Shown here one piece after another: positions 23,357 through 33,439 of a stretch of DNA of 64,000 nucleotides. The stretch lies in NCBI GenBank assembly GCA_022496805.1, contig CM040103.1, forward strand, positions 8,946,001 through 9,010,000. The letters are read 5' to 3'. The position numbers and the translations under genes were made by a program. Every line of letters begins with the position of its first letter. Positions within the stretch are counted from its first letter, which is position 1. Origin of the DNA: Pohlia nutans (Eukaryota; Streptophyta; Bryopsida; Bryales; Mniaceae). A model generated the notes under the pieces. That model saw only the letters and a program-made list of their open reading frames with translations, was not told where the DNA came from and ran no database searches.

Positions 23357-24480
23357 GAATCGTTGTGTGGTCTAGTGAGTTTTCGATTATTCAAATTTTA
23401 GAAGCTGTAAAGGAAGAGCATGTTTAAACATCCGGTTGAAGAGCTTGTATTCGCTATGTCTCAATACCGAAACTAATTCACAGAGGACAAAAAGAATTAT
23501 TACTGCGTTCATTTAATTTGAGTATCCTGTGTGATGTGTTGTTGTCTTTCTCAATCCCTCTCAATTAATAGGTTGTTCTCAATCACAGGTAATCCCTCTC
23601 AGTGTTTGGGGGATAATTTTCCGCCGCCTGCTTCCACGTAGGGTTCAAAATGTAATCTAAAACAAATAAATAACTATATGTGAGGTCAAACTCAACTAAG
23701 AGGAATAAGAGATATGCTAATGTAAAACAAGGGATAAAATGCAATTGAAAAAGATGTGTATGCATGCTTTGAGCAATTCAATTATTTAAATATTATCATT
23801 AAAATAATATTAAAAATGTGGTCAATTTCTTTTTCATAAATACTATTTGAATTGTGTAGTCTTTTAAATGTTTTATTGAATAACAATAGATCATTAGTGA
23901 TCTTTTTTCTAATTTGTTGTGAAATATTTTTCTATATATAAAAAAATTGTTTAATTTCAAAACTTTAAATTGTAGTTGAAATATAGACAAATTTGTTCAA
24001 TAATTAATCAAAAGAAAGTTTTAAATTTTCATCCATTTATTTAAACAATTTATTGATGACATAGTATTATATGCTTTAATGCCTTTCTATCAAACCAAAA
24101 AAGTAAACTAATGAAATGCATTAAAGTATTTTTGATTCAAATACATCAAACAACAAAAAATGCATCAAATCATTTGAAGAGAAAATCCTCACCAAATGCA
24201 TGAGCAATGCAGTGCACATCTGAGATGAAATGTGTCACATAAGGAAAGAACGTTTATTTGTAATATACAAATTTTGGAGAATTAACTCTTACATTCGAAT
24301 TTTTGAAAAAACAAAATTAGAGACAAATTGACAATTTCCAATGAAGTATATGTGGCACACGGATTGGATTGATTGATTTACCATTATTCAATATAATGAT
24401 TGATACATTTTTTTGTTTACTATTCATTAAAAGAAGAACTTATAGTATCACTAGTAGGTATTATTTAATTTAAAATTGGT

Positions 24481-25988
24481 CATTTGTGATTTAAATAATT
24501 CCATGTGATTCAATTTTGTCCTTTTTGACCGGTTAAGTCAAAAGAGATCAATTTAAATGTACCACATTTTCATTAGTGTATTTAAACGCAAAATCTTGTG
24601 ACAATTTTTATTTGATTTATGTAAGTACTTCCATGATCCTTCCAATATTTGACATGATACTTCTATGCAAATAAAGGTAATAAATTAACGCACTAGAAAC
24701 CGACAACAAATAAAACACTCTTGTTTTTTGGTATATAACATTTTATAACACTTTTTTGACACACCATGCCAAGAGCTTCAACCACTCTCTCCCGTTCATC
24801 TTAAATCAATTTTATGATTCCAGATTGGAAATTTGATAAAAATAAATAAATTATACTTGAATCATCGGATTTTCATCCTTTGTCACCCGCTAACATGCAC
24901 TATAACAAAGAATATTACAGTAGAATAGTAAAATTTATATTGAGTTTGTGTATCAAGCTAATCAATATAAGGCTATTGAAGGCCATAGCCACTAACTGAA
25001 TTCTTTGATGTCAAAAAAAATTTATAAATTATATATGATTAAGTATGTATCAGAAATCTTGTAAAATTATCCATTTTAATGATTGAAGAACGTATCAGTT
25101 AGTTTTATAAATACTCTCTAAATTTATAAGACTAATTTATGACGTGCAATCTCTATGCAAATTTTAGGGGTCAATATGATTGGCAGACAATCCCTGTGAT
25201 AATATACTACACGAACTTGAGACCACTCATATAACAAGACAGGGATAAGAACCGAGTTTAAGACAGACAAAGACCTCAACTCCAATCGACCCAGTTTAAA
25301 TCTTCCACATAATAGCCAACATGGAATCCTGAATCCCAATCAAATACTTGCACCAACATGGAATCATGGATTCTGATCAAATTCCAACATCAGACCAAAA
25401 AAACACTTTTATTTAACTGAACAGAACCAACTACCTAACTAATTTCCTTCACAAAAAACACGCATCACAAGGAACTAAACAAAAAGCACCGAAACCAATA
25501 AATAACAAATGTGGACGTACACTGTCGGAACATAACGGCGACTCTACAATGTCGATATAATTACGAAAACCACCACAATCGCAAGAAAAGAACATCCGCA
25601 GACATAACAAGCGATCGGTTCATTTTGAAACTACACCTCAAAAGATCCAACAATAAGATCCCTGAATCGGAACGTACGAATAACGAACAGGATCAGAGAC
25701 ATACGGACCATACTCCATTGACATCTAGAGGAGTGGTTTGGAAAAGTATCCAGGTCCACTATCAAGGTAGCGTTAGTTTCAACTATAATGATTTTGATAT
25801 TCATAGATTTTGGTTCAAACGCGTAAGGTCTGCTGCAGACGCAAACTAACTAGCCAACTGTTAACTCTTCTCGTTCCTATCTCTCGCAAAACTCCCAAAA
25901 ACATGAACTGGGTTATTTCAATAGTGTAGTCGTCTATACTCATCTTGCAATATATGGAATGCGCTGAAGAAAGCCTTTTCCGGATTCT
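24481..25988. other. Intergenic AT-rich region downstream of the nitrilase fragment
   Basis: No recognisable gene. The phrase ccaacatggaatc-tg-att / tcaaat occurs twice near 25315-25385. An ORF at 25511-25849 (+) has no domain, and its composition (many N, H, R, S) suggests chance. Confidence 0.5.
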
Positions 25989-26405
25989 TTACATGTCTAT
26001 CATATCCTTCCTTCCGTAAGGTGATAGCAGATCTGAAGTGTAAGTGACAGGTTGAACAGCTTGATCTTGCACCGTCAAGCTCAAGACATCGCGACGGGCG
26101 TAGTGCCCAACAACGTCAAAGTCGAACTTGGCTCTCACAATATCCGCATGTCTGTGATCAGAGAGCAAAAGAGATACAGTTAATAATTGTTGCTAAAACA
26201 TCGATCATAAAATGTCTTTCAAGAGATATATTATAACAAAGTAATAACATTGTTTACCAAGGTCTGTTGTAATTAGAGCTTCGCCATCGAAGTTAGGGCC
26301 AGCAAGCACAGTCCCAGTAGGGGAGATAATAACGCTGCCCCCTGCATAGACAACTTTTCCAGGGCCGGGCTCAGCTTCTCCAAACCCACCATATATGTAA
26401 GTAAT
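25989..26405 (-). pseudogene. Nitrilase, C-terminal fragment (truncated, frameshifted)
   Basis: Nitrilases hydrolyse nitriles; the plant NIT4 type acts on beta-cyanoalanine. Two exons are recognisable. About 26405-26258 reads [20 protein letters not shown] then [20 protein letters not shown]. 26151-25989 reads DIVRAKFDFDVVGHYARRDV then LSLTVQDQAVQPVTYTSDLL and ends YGRKDMIDM-stop. These match the last fifth of plant nitrilases. The upstream parts with the catalytic Glu, Lys and Cys are absent: homology stops abruptly near 26405 and the adjoining DNA is unrelated. Joining the two exons at the only GT/AG borders leaves the second one out of frame. A pseudogene is therefore much more likely than a live gene. 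It lies between repeat copies A and B. Confidence 0.8.
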
Positions 26406-27061
26406 ATTTAATTATGAATTTTGAAAGTTGAAATATTTAAATCTTTCTAAATCTTTCTAAATTCGATTATTGGAATGACTTTGAAGTGCTATTATTTTAA
26501 CCATGGTCATTCTTTGAAAGTACTATTACGGCATGTTGACATCTGTTGAAAACTGCAGTATATGCTTGTTTGACAAACTGCAAGATAAAGAGAATCAGAG
26601 AGTTTCTCAAGAGTATGTATTGTGGCACAAGCTTTATTCCTAGAGTACAAAAGCAACGTCGAAGAAAGTGAAGTAGTTCACAAAGTCTTGAACGAACGAA
26701 AGAATGTATACAGACCAAATAACTATAAAAGACCGTTGGTAAACAATAACTTCATTCGCGAACACTTCGAAAATAAACCACAACAGCTTCATCCCCAATA
26801 TGTCTTACAAGCACGGAGTTCTTTGATAAACAAAATAGTTTGGGAGTGGTAGGACCAGACTCCATCTACCGGCATAGTGAGAGCACATGACAGATTCTGA
26901 AACGAGCAAAATGCAAATCAGACCATGATCCATCCCCAACGATATTTACATTACGTGACAAGACCCTGCTTCAATCTGCAGATCACTGGATGTGGGTCAT
27001 CAGCTCATTTGATTGAACTGAGTTAAAGTGATTTGAGAAACGTGTTTATATAGTCTGCAAT

Positions 27062-27150
27062 CACCGCTCATATCTACAATTACAGATCCTCTACATAACA
27101 GCTCATATCTAAAAAAACAGATCCTCTACATAACAGCTCATAACTACAAA
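27062..27150. repeat. Short tandem repeat, about 35-bp unit x 2.5
   Basis: The unit gctcatatct...acagatcctctacataaca occurs at about 27066 and 27101, with a partial third copy at about 27136 (cagctcataactac). It lies in non-coding DNA downstream of the unrecognised gene at 27-28 kb. Confidence 0.75.
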
Positions 27151-27208
27151 ACACATGTCATGAGATAGCTACCGCTCTCACTAGAATGGAATCTCGGGCT
27201 CTCTATTA

Positions 27209-28160
27209 GCCTCGCAAGAGATCTGAAGTAATATGAGTTAACCAAAGCTGGGAAGACTCCCCTAGTCCGTAGGTGTCGCCGCTCGCAACCTTTTCTTGAA
27301 TGAGAGTTAGGTCATCTGCTGAGAGTTTGTTGTTGATAAGCATATTAGCGTCCATGTAGCCAAAGATCAGATCGACGAATCCTTACACACCAGGCACACT
27401 ACTGAGATTGTCGATTGCGCGCCGAATCTCTTCGAGCTTCTCTGCGTCCTCATTCTTGATGTACGCTTTGATGTCACTTAGAACATCCAGGCTCCTGGTT
27501 ACCTTAATCATATCGCGCAATGCTGCTTTTCCGTCCCTACTCTTCAACCACTTATCCATTAAGCACTTAATCACCCTCGACTTGGCAAGCTGCTTCACGG
27601 TAGCAAGATCTTCAGCGTCCAGAATGGACTCCAGCTGTGCCTTCATCTGTTTTGAAAACTCCTCCGAGGCTTCTAAAATTGCACGCTGTATAGCTTCCTG
27701 CACGTGGTCTTGAAGAAGCTTAACGACTCTACGATCCTGCAAAACCACATGATCTGCAGTTTTCTTTTGAGATGAGAGAATGCGCTTTATAGCCATCTCA
27801 TTATCTTTGAGATCCGTTAGATTAGAAGCATTGGGGTTGATACGGTGTCCCCTGCCGGACGCAACGTGGATAAGAGGGGCGGGGGGGGGGGGGGGGTTCC
27901 TCTCGTCACGACTTCCATGACCTTAACATCGTTTATCCTCCTCATCTGCACAACATATCCGAAAGGTAAACATACCGTCACACTCAAAAAGAAATTACAA
28001 GGAACAAACTACCAAATGAAACCCTAGGCCATCTAAACAAGTCAAAACAAAAACATACACACAACAGTCGAAACAAACCTGCTCACCGATAAGTTCTCCA
28101 CCAGTTGTAGAAGACTCAATTGCCGTCAATTGCAGTTGACAGAAACAGCTACAACGATTA
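27209..28160 (-). pseudogene. Unrecognised helical protein gene, frame broken at a C16 tract and by an in-frame TAA
   Basis: Coding signal runs along the - strand. An exon near 28160-28084 encodes LTAIESSTTGGELIGEQ and ends at CAG|gtttgt. The next exon starts at 27949 with MRRINDVKVMEVVTRG and then a Pro run. After the C16 tract the frame is off by one. It is restored as LIHVASGRGHRINPNASNLT, DLKDNEMAIKRILSSQKKTA and a long charged helical stretch (HVQEAIQRAILEASEEFSKQ...CLMDKWLKSRDGKAALRDMI) to NLSSVPGV-TAA (27383). The same frame stays open for another 57 codons (GFVDLIFGYMDANMLINNKL to HITSDLLRG) before the final TAA at about 27209. No family is recognised. It could be a young pseudogene, or a real gene with a homopolymer-length error plus one true stop. 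The TATA box upstream suggests it was transcribed. Confidence 0.5.
27881..27896. repeat. G16 (C16 on the sense strand) homopolymer in a coding region
   Basis: Sixteen consecutive G on the + strand. On the gene strand it encodes a Pro run between VTRGT and PLIHVASG. Sixteen C leave the downstream frame shifted by one; seventeen would keep it open. Confidence 0.9.
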
Positions 28161-28743
28161 AACCGCACATTGAGCAAACCATATGAAATTATAACTCTCC
28201 CTATGTATTACACCACTGACGCTGACTCAGTAAGGAAACTATCCACGTACTCCTGAAAAGCATGTGAACCTAAAACACAGCCGCGAGCAGAAAGAACCAA
28301 TTGCTATTGCTGTTGCCGCTGATGTATTAACCTCACATGATCACGGCCACCGGATTGTCGGTCGCGGATCCTTCAAAAAACTGACACTACTCATCCAAGA
28401 GTAAAATAAAAACCAAATCTAGCCGCCAGCCGCGGAGCTCAATGATCAAGTAAAGGAAAGCAAACAAGAGTAAGACGAATCACGCTCGAGAAAATAACAA
28501 CCAAACACAGACAAACCCTATACCTCCTGCAAAACAAAACCTAAAAGGCGACAACCACAAATAACTACAACCAGCAGAAACAAACATTACAATAAAAACA
28601 CACTACAACAACTTGCTTACACGAATAGACAACGCAAGAGGATAAGCAAACACAAATCACAAAATAAAAACAAGCAACTCTGCGAAGCACTCACACGCGA
28701 CGGAGCGACGAGGAAAGAGGAAAAACTTTGCACTCGGGAGGGG

Positions 28744-28750
28744 TTTTATA
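28744..28750 (-). promoter_or_regulatory. TATA box for the 27-28 kb gene
   Basis: On the - strand the sequence gag-TATAAAA-cccctcccgag precedes a C/T-rich leader (tttttcctctttcctcgtcgctccgtcgcg), the usual layout of a plant core promoter, with a start site expected near 28715. A telo-box-like aaaccctag lies just upstream, at about 28781. Confidence 0.65.
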
Positions 28751-28861
28751 CTCAGCCTCCGACGCTCAAGATTAAATTAGAAACCCTAGATCATCCTGAC
28801 CGTCGAATGGACGGCTGAGTTTTGGGGGCTGAGATCGGACGACCACAGGCTGTTCCCGAGT

Positions 28862-31645
28862 CTCTTCGAAACTTAGCGGTTCATTAATTGAGGCACTTGT
28901 CTAGGAATGTTTCAACTAGAATCTATTGAGGTATTTTATTAAAGATTATGCTAAGACTTTGGAATATTAAAAATATAATATTAACTTAATCTAATAAAAT
29001 AAATAAATTTTAAATTAAAGTGACATTTAAAAAAATATATAATAAATTTTATAATAATTAATAATAAGAAATTATAGCTTTCAATATTTTTAATTACCAT
29101 TTGAATATTTGGCCATTGGATTTTTTTATTGTGAACTTTTTCATTGTGTATTATATGTGTGTACTTATAAAATTTAATTAGATTAAAAGGATGTTTCATT
29201 TAATTCAAAGTATTAACTACTAAATATGAAAAACAATCCAAATTTTAAAATCTGTATCAATTGAACACGATACCTATGCACAAGCTGCTCGCCGCATACC
29301 CGATCCACGTGCCATGATGATCAAACTAAAAATGTTGTGTAAGTAAGAGAAACAAACAAAATACTAACATATCACACACAATGATAGCTGCAGTGATAGC
29401 AATGATAGTTGCAGTGCAACTAATTCTGCATATATCACAAGCATCATAATGATATAGTTCTTTCTATGTACATAAGTCAAGTTAGTATATAACATTAATG
29501 TCAACTAGAGATTGACATTTGAATTCTAAGTATATTATAAAATTCTTCACAATATATAATATTTAATTTGTTGTTGGTACCATACTACGGGGTCAAAGGG
29601 TGGTAGTTGTGGAGCTAAGTGAGGAGAAGACGGAATTAGATTTTCCACCCAACTTGCTAAAAGATCCGCCAACAATCTTAAGATAGAGGAGAAGATAGAA
29701 AAGATGAGGGCAAACATGGAGGCGCAGCTCGCACTAGTGAATGCACGGTTGATGAAGACAAAGATGGCGACTTTGATGGGCAAAAATAGGGCAGTTTCTA
29801 AGTATAAGGCTGAGGTGCGAGTGTTGGAGGCCAGAATCACGACGTTGGAGGCAGAGTTGCAGGAGGAGCGCAAGAACGGAGTGAGTAAAGAAATGATCAA
29901 CGCTTTGGAGGTCCAGGTTCAACAGCTTGTAATTCTGTTTAACAAAGTCAAGCTAAGAGTTGCATTAACTTATGCACGGGAGAAGGTGGCAAAAGTGCTG
30001 AGAAGGCCCAAGAGTGACAAGGAAAAATGGTTTACCTATATTTCGGGCGTGTCTGACGATGAGTGGAATTACGTTGGAGTAGCGAGGAGCCAAGCTAGTG
30101 AGAGACATCCTTGCGAATGGAACATATGACTTCAACACGAGCATCCACAAAATACCAGCCAAGCAAGTGGTAGATAGCATGACGAGGATGCCATTCGGTC
30201 CCAGGCGAAGCTCATGGGAGCAAATTTTCTTCTTAGCCTTTGGAGTAAAGGTTAATGATTTAGTTTTTGGATGAAAATCGTCGTGTGGTCTAGTGAGTTT
30301 TCGATTATTTAAATTCTAGAAGTAGTAGAGGGAGAGCATGTTTAAATATCCGGTTGAAGAGCTTGTATTCGCTATCTTTCAATACCATAACTAAATTCAC
30401 AAAGGACAAAAAAATGTATTACTGCGTTCATTTAATTTGAGTTTCCTACAAGATGTGTTGCTGTCTTTCTCAATCCCTTTTAATTAATAGGTCGTTTTCA
30501 ATCACAGGTAATACCTCTCAATGTTTGGGGAATAATTTTTGCCACCCTGCCTTCTACATAGGGTTCAAAATGTTATACAAAAAAAAAAAACTACTGGTGA
30601 GGTCAAACTCAATTAAGAGGAGTAAGAGATCTGCTAATGTAAAACAAGAGATAAAATGCAATTGAAAAAGATGTATATGCACGCTTTGAGCAATTCAATT
30701 ATTTAAATATTATCATTAAAATAACATTAAATATGTGGTCAATTTCTTTTTCATAAGTACTATTTCAATTATGTAGTCTTTTAAATGTTTTGTTGAATAA
30801 CAATATCATTAGTGATCTTTTTTCTAATTCGTTGTGAAATATTTTTCTATATATAAAAACAATTGTTTAATTTCAAAACTTTAAATTGTAGTTGAAATAT
30901 AGACAAATTTGTACAATAATTAATTTTATAATTAATTAAAAGAAAGATCTAAGTTTATTTGTTTGGTTTGTTAGAAATGCATTAAGGGATAAATTACTAT
31001 ATCATCAACAAATTGTTTAAATGAATAAATGAAAATTTAGATCTTTCTTTTAATTAATTATAAAATCAATTATTGTACAAATTTGATTCTGTAAGTACAT
31101 ATATCCCATATGGTTTGTCCTGCACAATTGTAAGTATACTATAAGTTCTTCTTTCAATGAATAGTAAATTTGTATTGCTCAATCAAATTTGTACAATAAT
31201 TAATTTTATAATTAAATAAAAGAAAGATTTAAATTTTCATCCATTCATTTAAACAATATGTTGATGACATAGTGTTATATGCTTTAATGCCTTTCTATCA
31301 AACCAAAAAAATAAACTAATGAAATGCATTAAAGTATTTTTGATTCAAATACATCAAACAACAAAAAATGCATCAAATCATTTGAAGAGGAAATCCTCAC
31401 CAAATGCATGAGCAATGCAGTGCACATCTTAGATGAAATGTGTCACATAAGAAAAAAACGTTTATTTGTAATATACAAATTTTGGAGAATTAACTCTTAC
31501 ATTCTAACTTTTGAAAAACAAAATTAGAGACAAATTGACAATTTCCAATGAAGTATATGTGGCGCACGGATTGGATTGATTGATTTACCATTATTCAATA
31601 TAGCAATTGATACATTTTTTTGTTTACTATTCATTGAAAGAGGAT
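28862..31645. repeat. Large dispersed repeat, copy B (rearranged)
   Basis: Second copy of the repeat at 20195-24480, same orientation. It lacks the 1.7-kb TIR element of copy A; at that point (about 29375-29525) it has about 150 bp of other sequence. Near its 3' part it has an internal inversion-duplication: 30998-31085 is the reverse complement of 31190-31275, and 31135-31165 is an inverted copy of the terminal ttctattcatt-type segment. The coiled-coil ORF is at 29602-30272. Confidence 0.8.
29602..30272 (+). pseudogene. Decayed coiled-coil protein of repeat family, copy B
   Basis: The frame opens VVVELSEEKTEL, shifts, and is restored as EKMRANMEAQLALVNARLMK, then VLEARITTLEAELQEERKNG and NKVKLRVALTYAREKVAKVL. 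It shifts again after GVARSQAS, with the remaining homology (kipakqvvds, sswEQIFFLAFG) in another frame. It lacks the two stops of copy A but has its own frameshifts, so the two copies decayed independently. No known family is recognised; a coiled coil is the only predicted feature. Confidence 0.6.
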
Positions 31646-32082
31646 GATGTTTGCAAATGTATCCTAGGACAGTCATGGACGTAGTTAGGAGGCGCAGTAG
31701 GAGGCCCAAGGATGAAGAACGGGAACTTAGGACGATGTAGACTTTTTTCCCGTGGATATTTGCTCCACCACAACAACCGGTGATGACGACAAAATGTGTG
31801 CCCACAACGGCATACATTGTGTACAAGTCCAACATTCAGTTTCTTGCAAATTTGACACTGCAACTTGCTTTTAGAACACTTCAATTTTGTTTCTTCATGA
31901 TCCAACTTTTCTTCTTTTGCCACACCACTTAATTCAATTTTAAAATCTTTGATTTTAAGAAGATCTTTGTATACATCATATAAAATGCGTTTATTATAAC
32001 ATTGTGAGCACATGCCCTCTATGTTCTCATTTGCGAAAAATCCGCACTTACAAAACAATGCCGTTTTGCAGACCACTTGCAA
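31627..32082 (-). pseudogene. A20/AN1 zinc-finger (stress-associated protein) remnant
   Basis: The ORF begins near MQVVCKTALFCKCGFFANEN and continues IEGMCSQCYNK, resembling an A20 finger (CGFF...C-x2-C). About 65 residues later comes LQCQICKKLNVGLVHNVCRC then GHTFCRHHR, resembling the first part of an AN1 finger. Plant SAP proteins have exactly this A20-linker-AN1 order and are ubiquitin-related stress regulators. The terminal His-x-Cys of AN1 is missing. The tail (FFILGPPTAPPNYVHDC...) is foreign, and the stop lies at the junction with repeat copy B. The A20 Cys spacing (CKC) is also abnormal. It is therefore read as a truncated or degenerate copy. Confidence 0.5.
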
Positions 32083-32436
32083 ACCACTTTGTTAAGAAAG
32101 TTTATAATAAATTTAGAAAACTAATCAAAAATATAAATGGATTGTTGTGATTGTGAAAATAATACATTGCGTATTTATAATTGCTTAGAATTTATAATAA
32201 TGAAAAATAATGTGTGACCGTTGAAAAAAAATCATCATAATGTTATCATTTGATAAAGGAATATGATTTCCTTTAATAAAAAATTGCTCGAAATTTATAT
32301 ATGTAGCATATTTTATGCATAAGACCTAAATTTGTGGTATTATAAGATTGGATCTTTATACGTAAACAAATGAGAACCATACATTTATTTTTGTAAACCC
32401 TAAACCAAAAGATCCAACTAGGAGATCTGTGTATGA

Positions 32437-32888
32437 AATCTATAGATCTAAATCTGGTTGCACATCTCGTGCACGGTACCATAGATAAACAAGCTAGCCT
32501 CTCGCTGCTGAGGACTAAAAGTATACATATGAAACCGGGACCCATAATCAAACAAGTTCTTCTGTACATGTACAGAAGAACCCATCTGTGTACAATATCT
32601 CTGTATGTATTGATCTAAAATTGGTTTTGCATCAACAATAGCCCACTTCATTCCGAAAAATGAAACCCGACAGAACCTAGCCCTCGAGGAATAAAGTGAA
32701 TTAGCAATGGCCCTAACATTAACATTGACTTGGTTCCGTGATAGCATAGAAGTATCCGTACTACATGTCAATGTCAAGCGTCTCACGCGAACTCCTCGAT
32801 CAAAGCTGCTCCCCGGGGAGGTCACTGCATTGTTAAGTTGAAAACCACGTGCGAACAAAATAAATCTAAGTTTTCTAAGTTGCATCAC
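32437..32888 (-). pseudogene. Unrecognised repeated ORF, copy 2 (inverted partner of 18838-19232)
   Basis: The ORF reads LFARGFQLNNAVTSPGSSFD then VRRLTLTCSTDTSMLSRNQV, ARFCRVSFFGMKWAIVDAKP, NLFDYGSRFHMYTF and EASLFIYGTVHEMCNQI. Its second part is homologous to the + strand ORF at 18838. Its first part (LFARG-QL-N-VTSPG) is repeated by the divergent ORF at 33177 on the + strand. It remains open for over 140 codons. No domain is recognised. Confidence 0.45.
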
Positions 32889-33235
32889 CAGAATGGGTCA
32901 AAATTTTATCAATTTTTTTTCATGAGTAGATATACTCAGTATCTATTACATAGTAAAAAAAAGATAACCAAATTTGATGATCTTTCTTTTTTTATAAAAC
33001 ATACCGTTTCTAACTAGAATGACGTAGAAATGAACTAAAACAAATACTAAAAAAAATGAAGATGACTAAAAATTTCAAAAAAATATACAAAAGATGTTAT
33101 CAATGGTTACGTATATGTAAAAAAATATCATAATTTTTAAAATTATTTATGGCATATAATATAGGGGTAGCAAACTTTGTTCGCACGTGGTGTTCAACTT
33201 GACAATGGAGTGACCTCCCCGGGAGCTGCTCTAAA
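32803..33235. repeat. Inverted repeat, arms about 55 bp, separated by about 320 bp
   Basis: 32803-32857 (gctccccggggaggtcactg ... aaccacgtgcgaacaaa) is the near-exact reverse complement of 33175-33230 (tttgttcgcacgtggtgttc ... gtgacctccccgggagc). The interior is AT-rich. Each arm encodes the start of a divergent ORF with the same peptide motif (LFARG-QL-N-VTSPG). Confidence 0.85.
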
Positions 33236-33413
33236 TGCATCCCTCTCATCCACAGTATTTCCAACAAATACCTTAACCACTATAGGATCGGATACCACAT
33301 GCAACCAAATACTAAACTCCGGTAAATCCTTGATCCTCACCTTACGATTTGCCGGACGGGCCATAATTCCAAATAAGTTCGGCAAATTTTCAGTGAGCAT
33401 CATGAAGGAATGA
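33177..33413 (+). pseudogene. Unrecognised ORF sharing the LFARG-VTSPG motif
   Basis: The + strand frame reads MFARGVQLDNGVTSPGAALN then ASLSSTVFPTNTLTTIGSDT, ILTLRFAGRAIIPNKFGKFS and VSIMKE-stop. Its N-terminus matches the divergent - strand ORF at 32888. No known domain. It may be a fragment of the same gene or element family, arranged head to head. Confidence 0.35.
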
Positions 33414-33439
33414 GCATCAAGATTCATCAACTACAGATC

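Larger units (their letters stand above)
20195..24480. repeat. Large dispersed repeat, copy A (interrupted)
   Basis: Homologous in the same orientation to 28862-31645. Homology runs from cttcaaaacttagtggttca to about 20720, then resumes at about 22615 (atttaatttgttgttagtacc) and continues to about 24450 (tttactattcatt). The intervening 1.9 kb is mostly the element at 20871-22576. The repeat carries a decayed coiled-coil ORF (22682-23356). No LTRs or transposase are recognised, so its class is unknown. Confidence 0.8.

Noticed and set aside
25511..25849. 112-codon + strand ORF
   Set aside because: Asn/His/Arg/Ser-rich composition without domains, no splice-consistent neighbours and no homologue recognised; probably chance.
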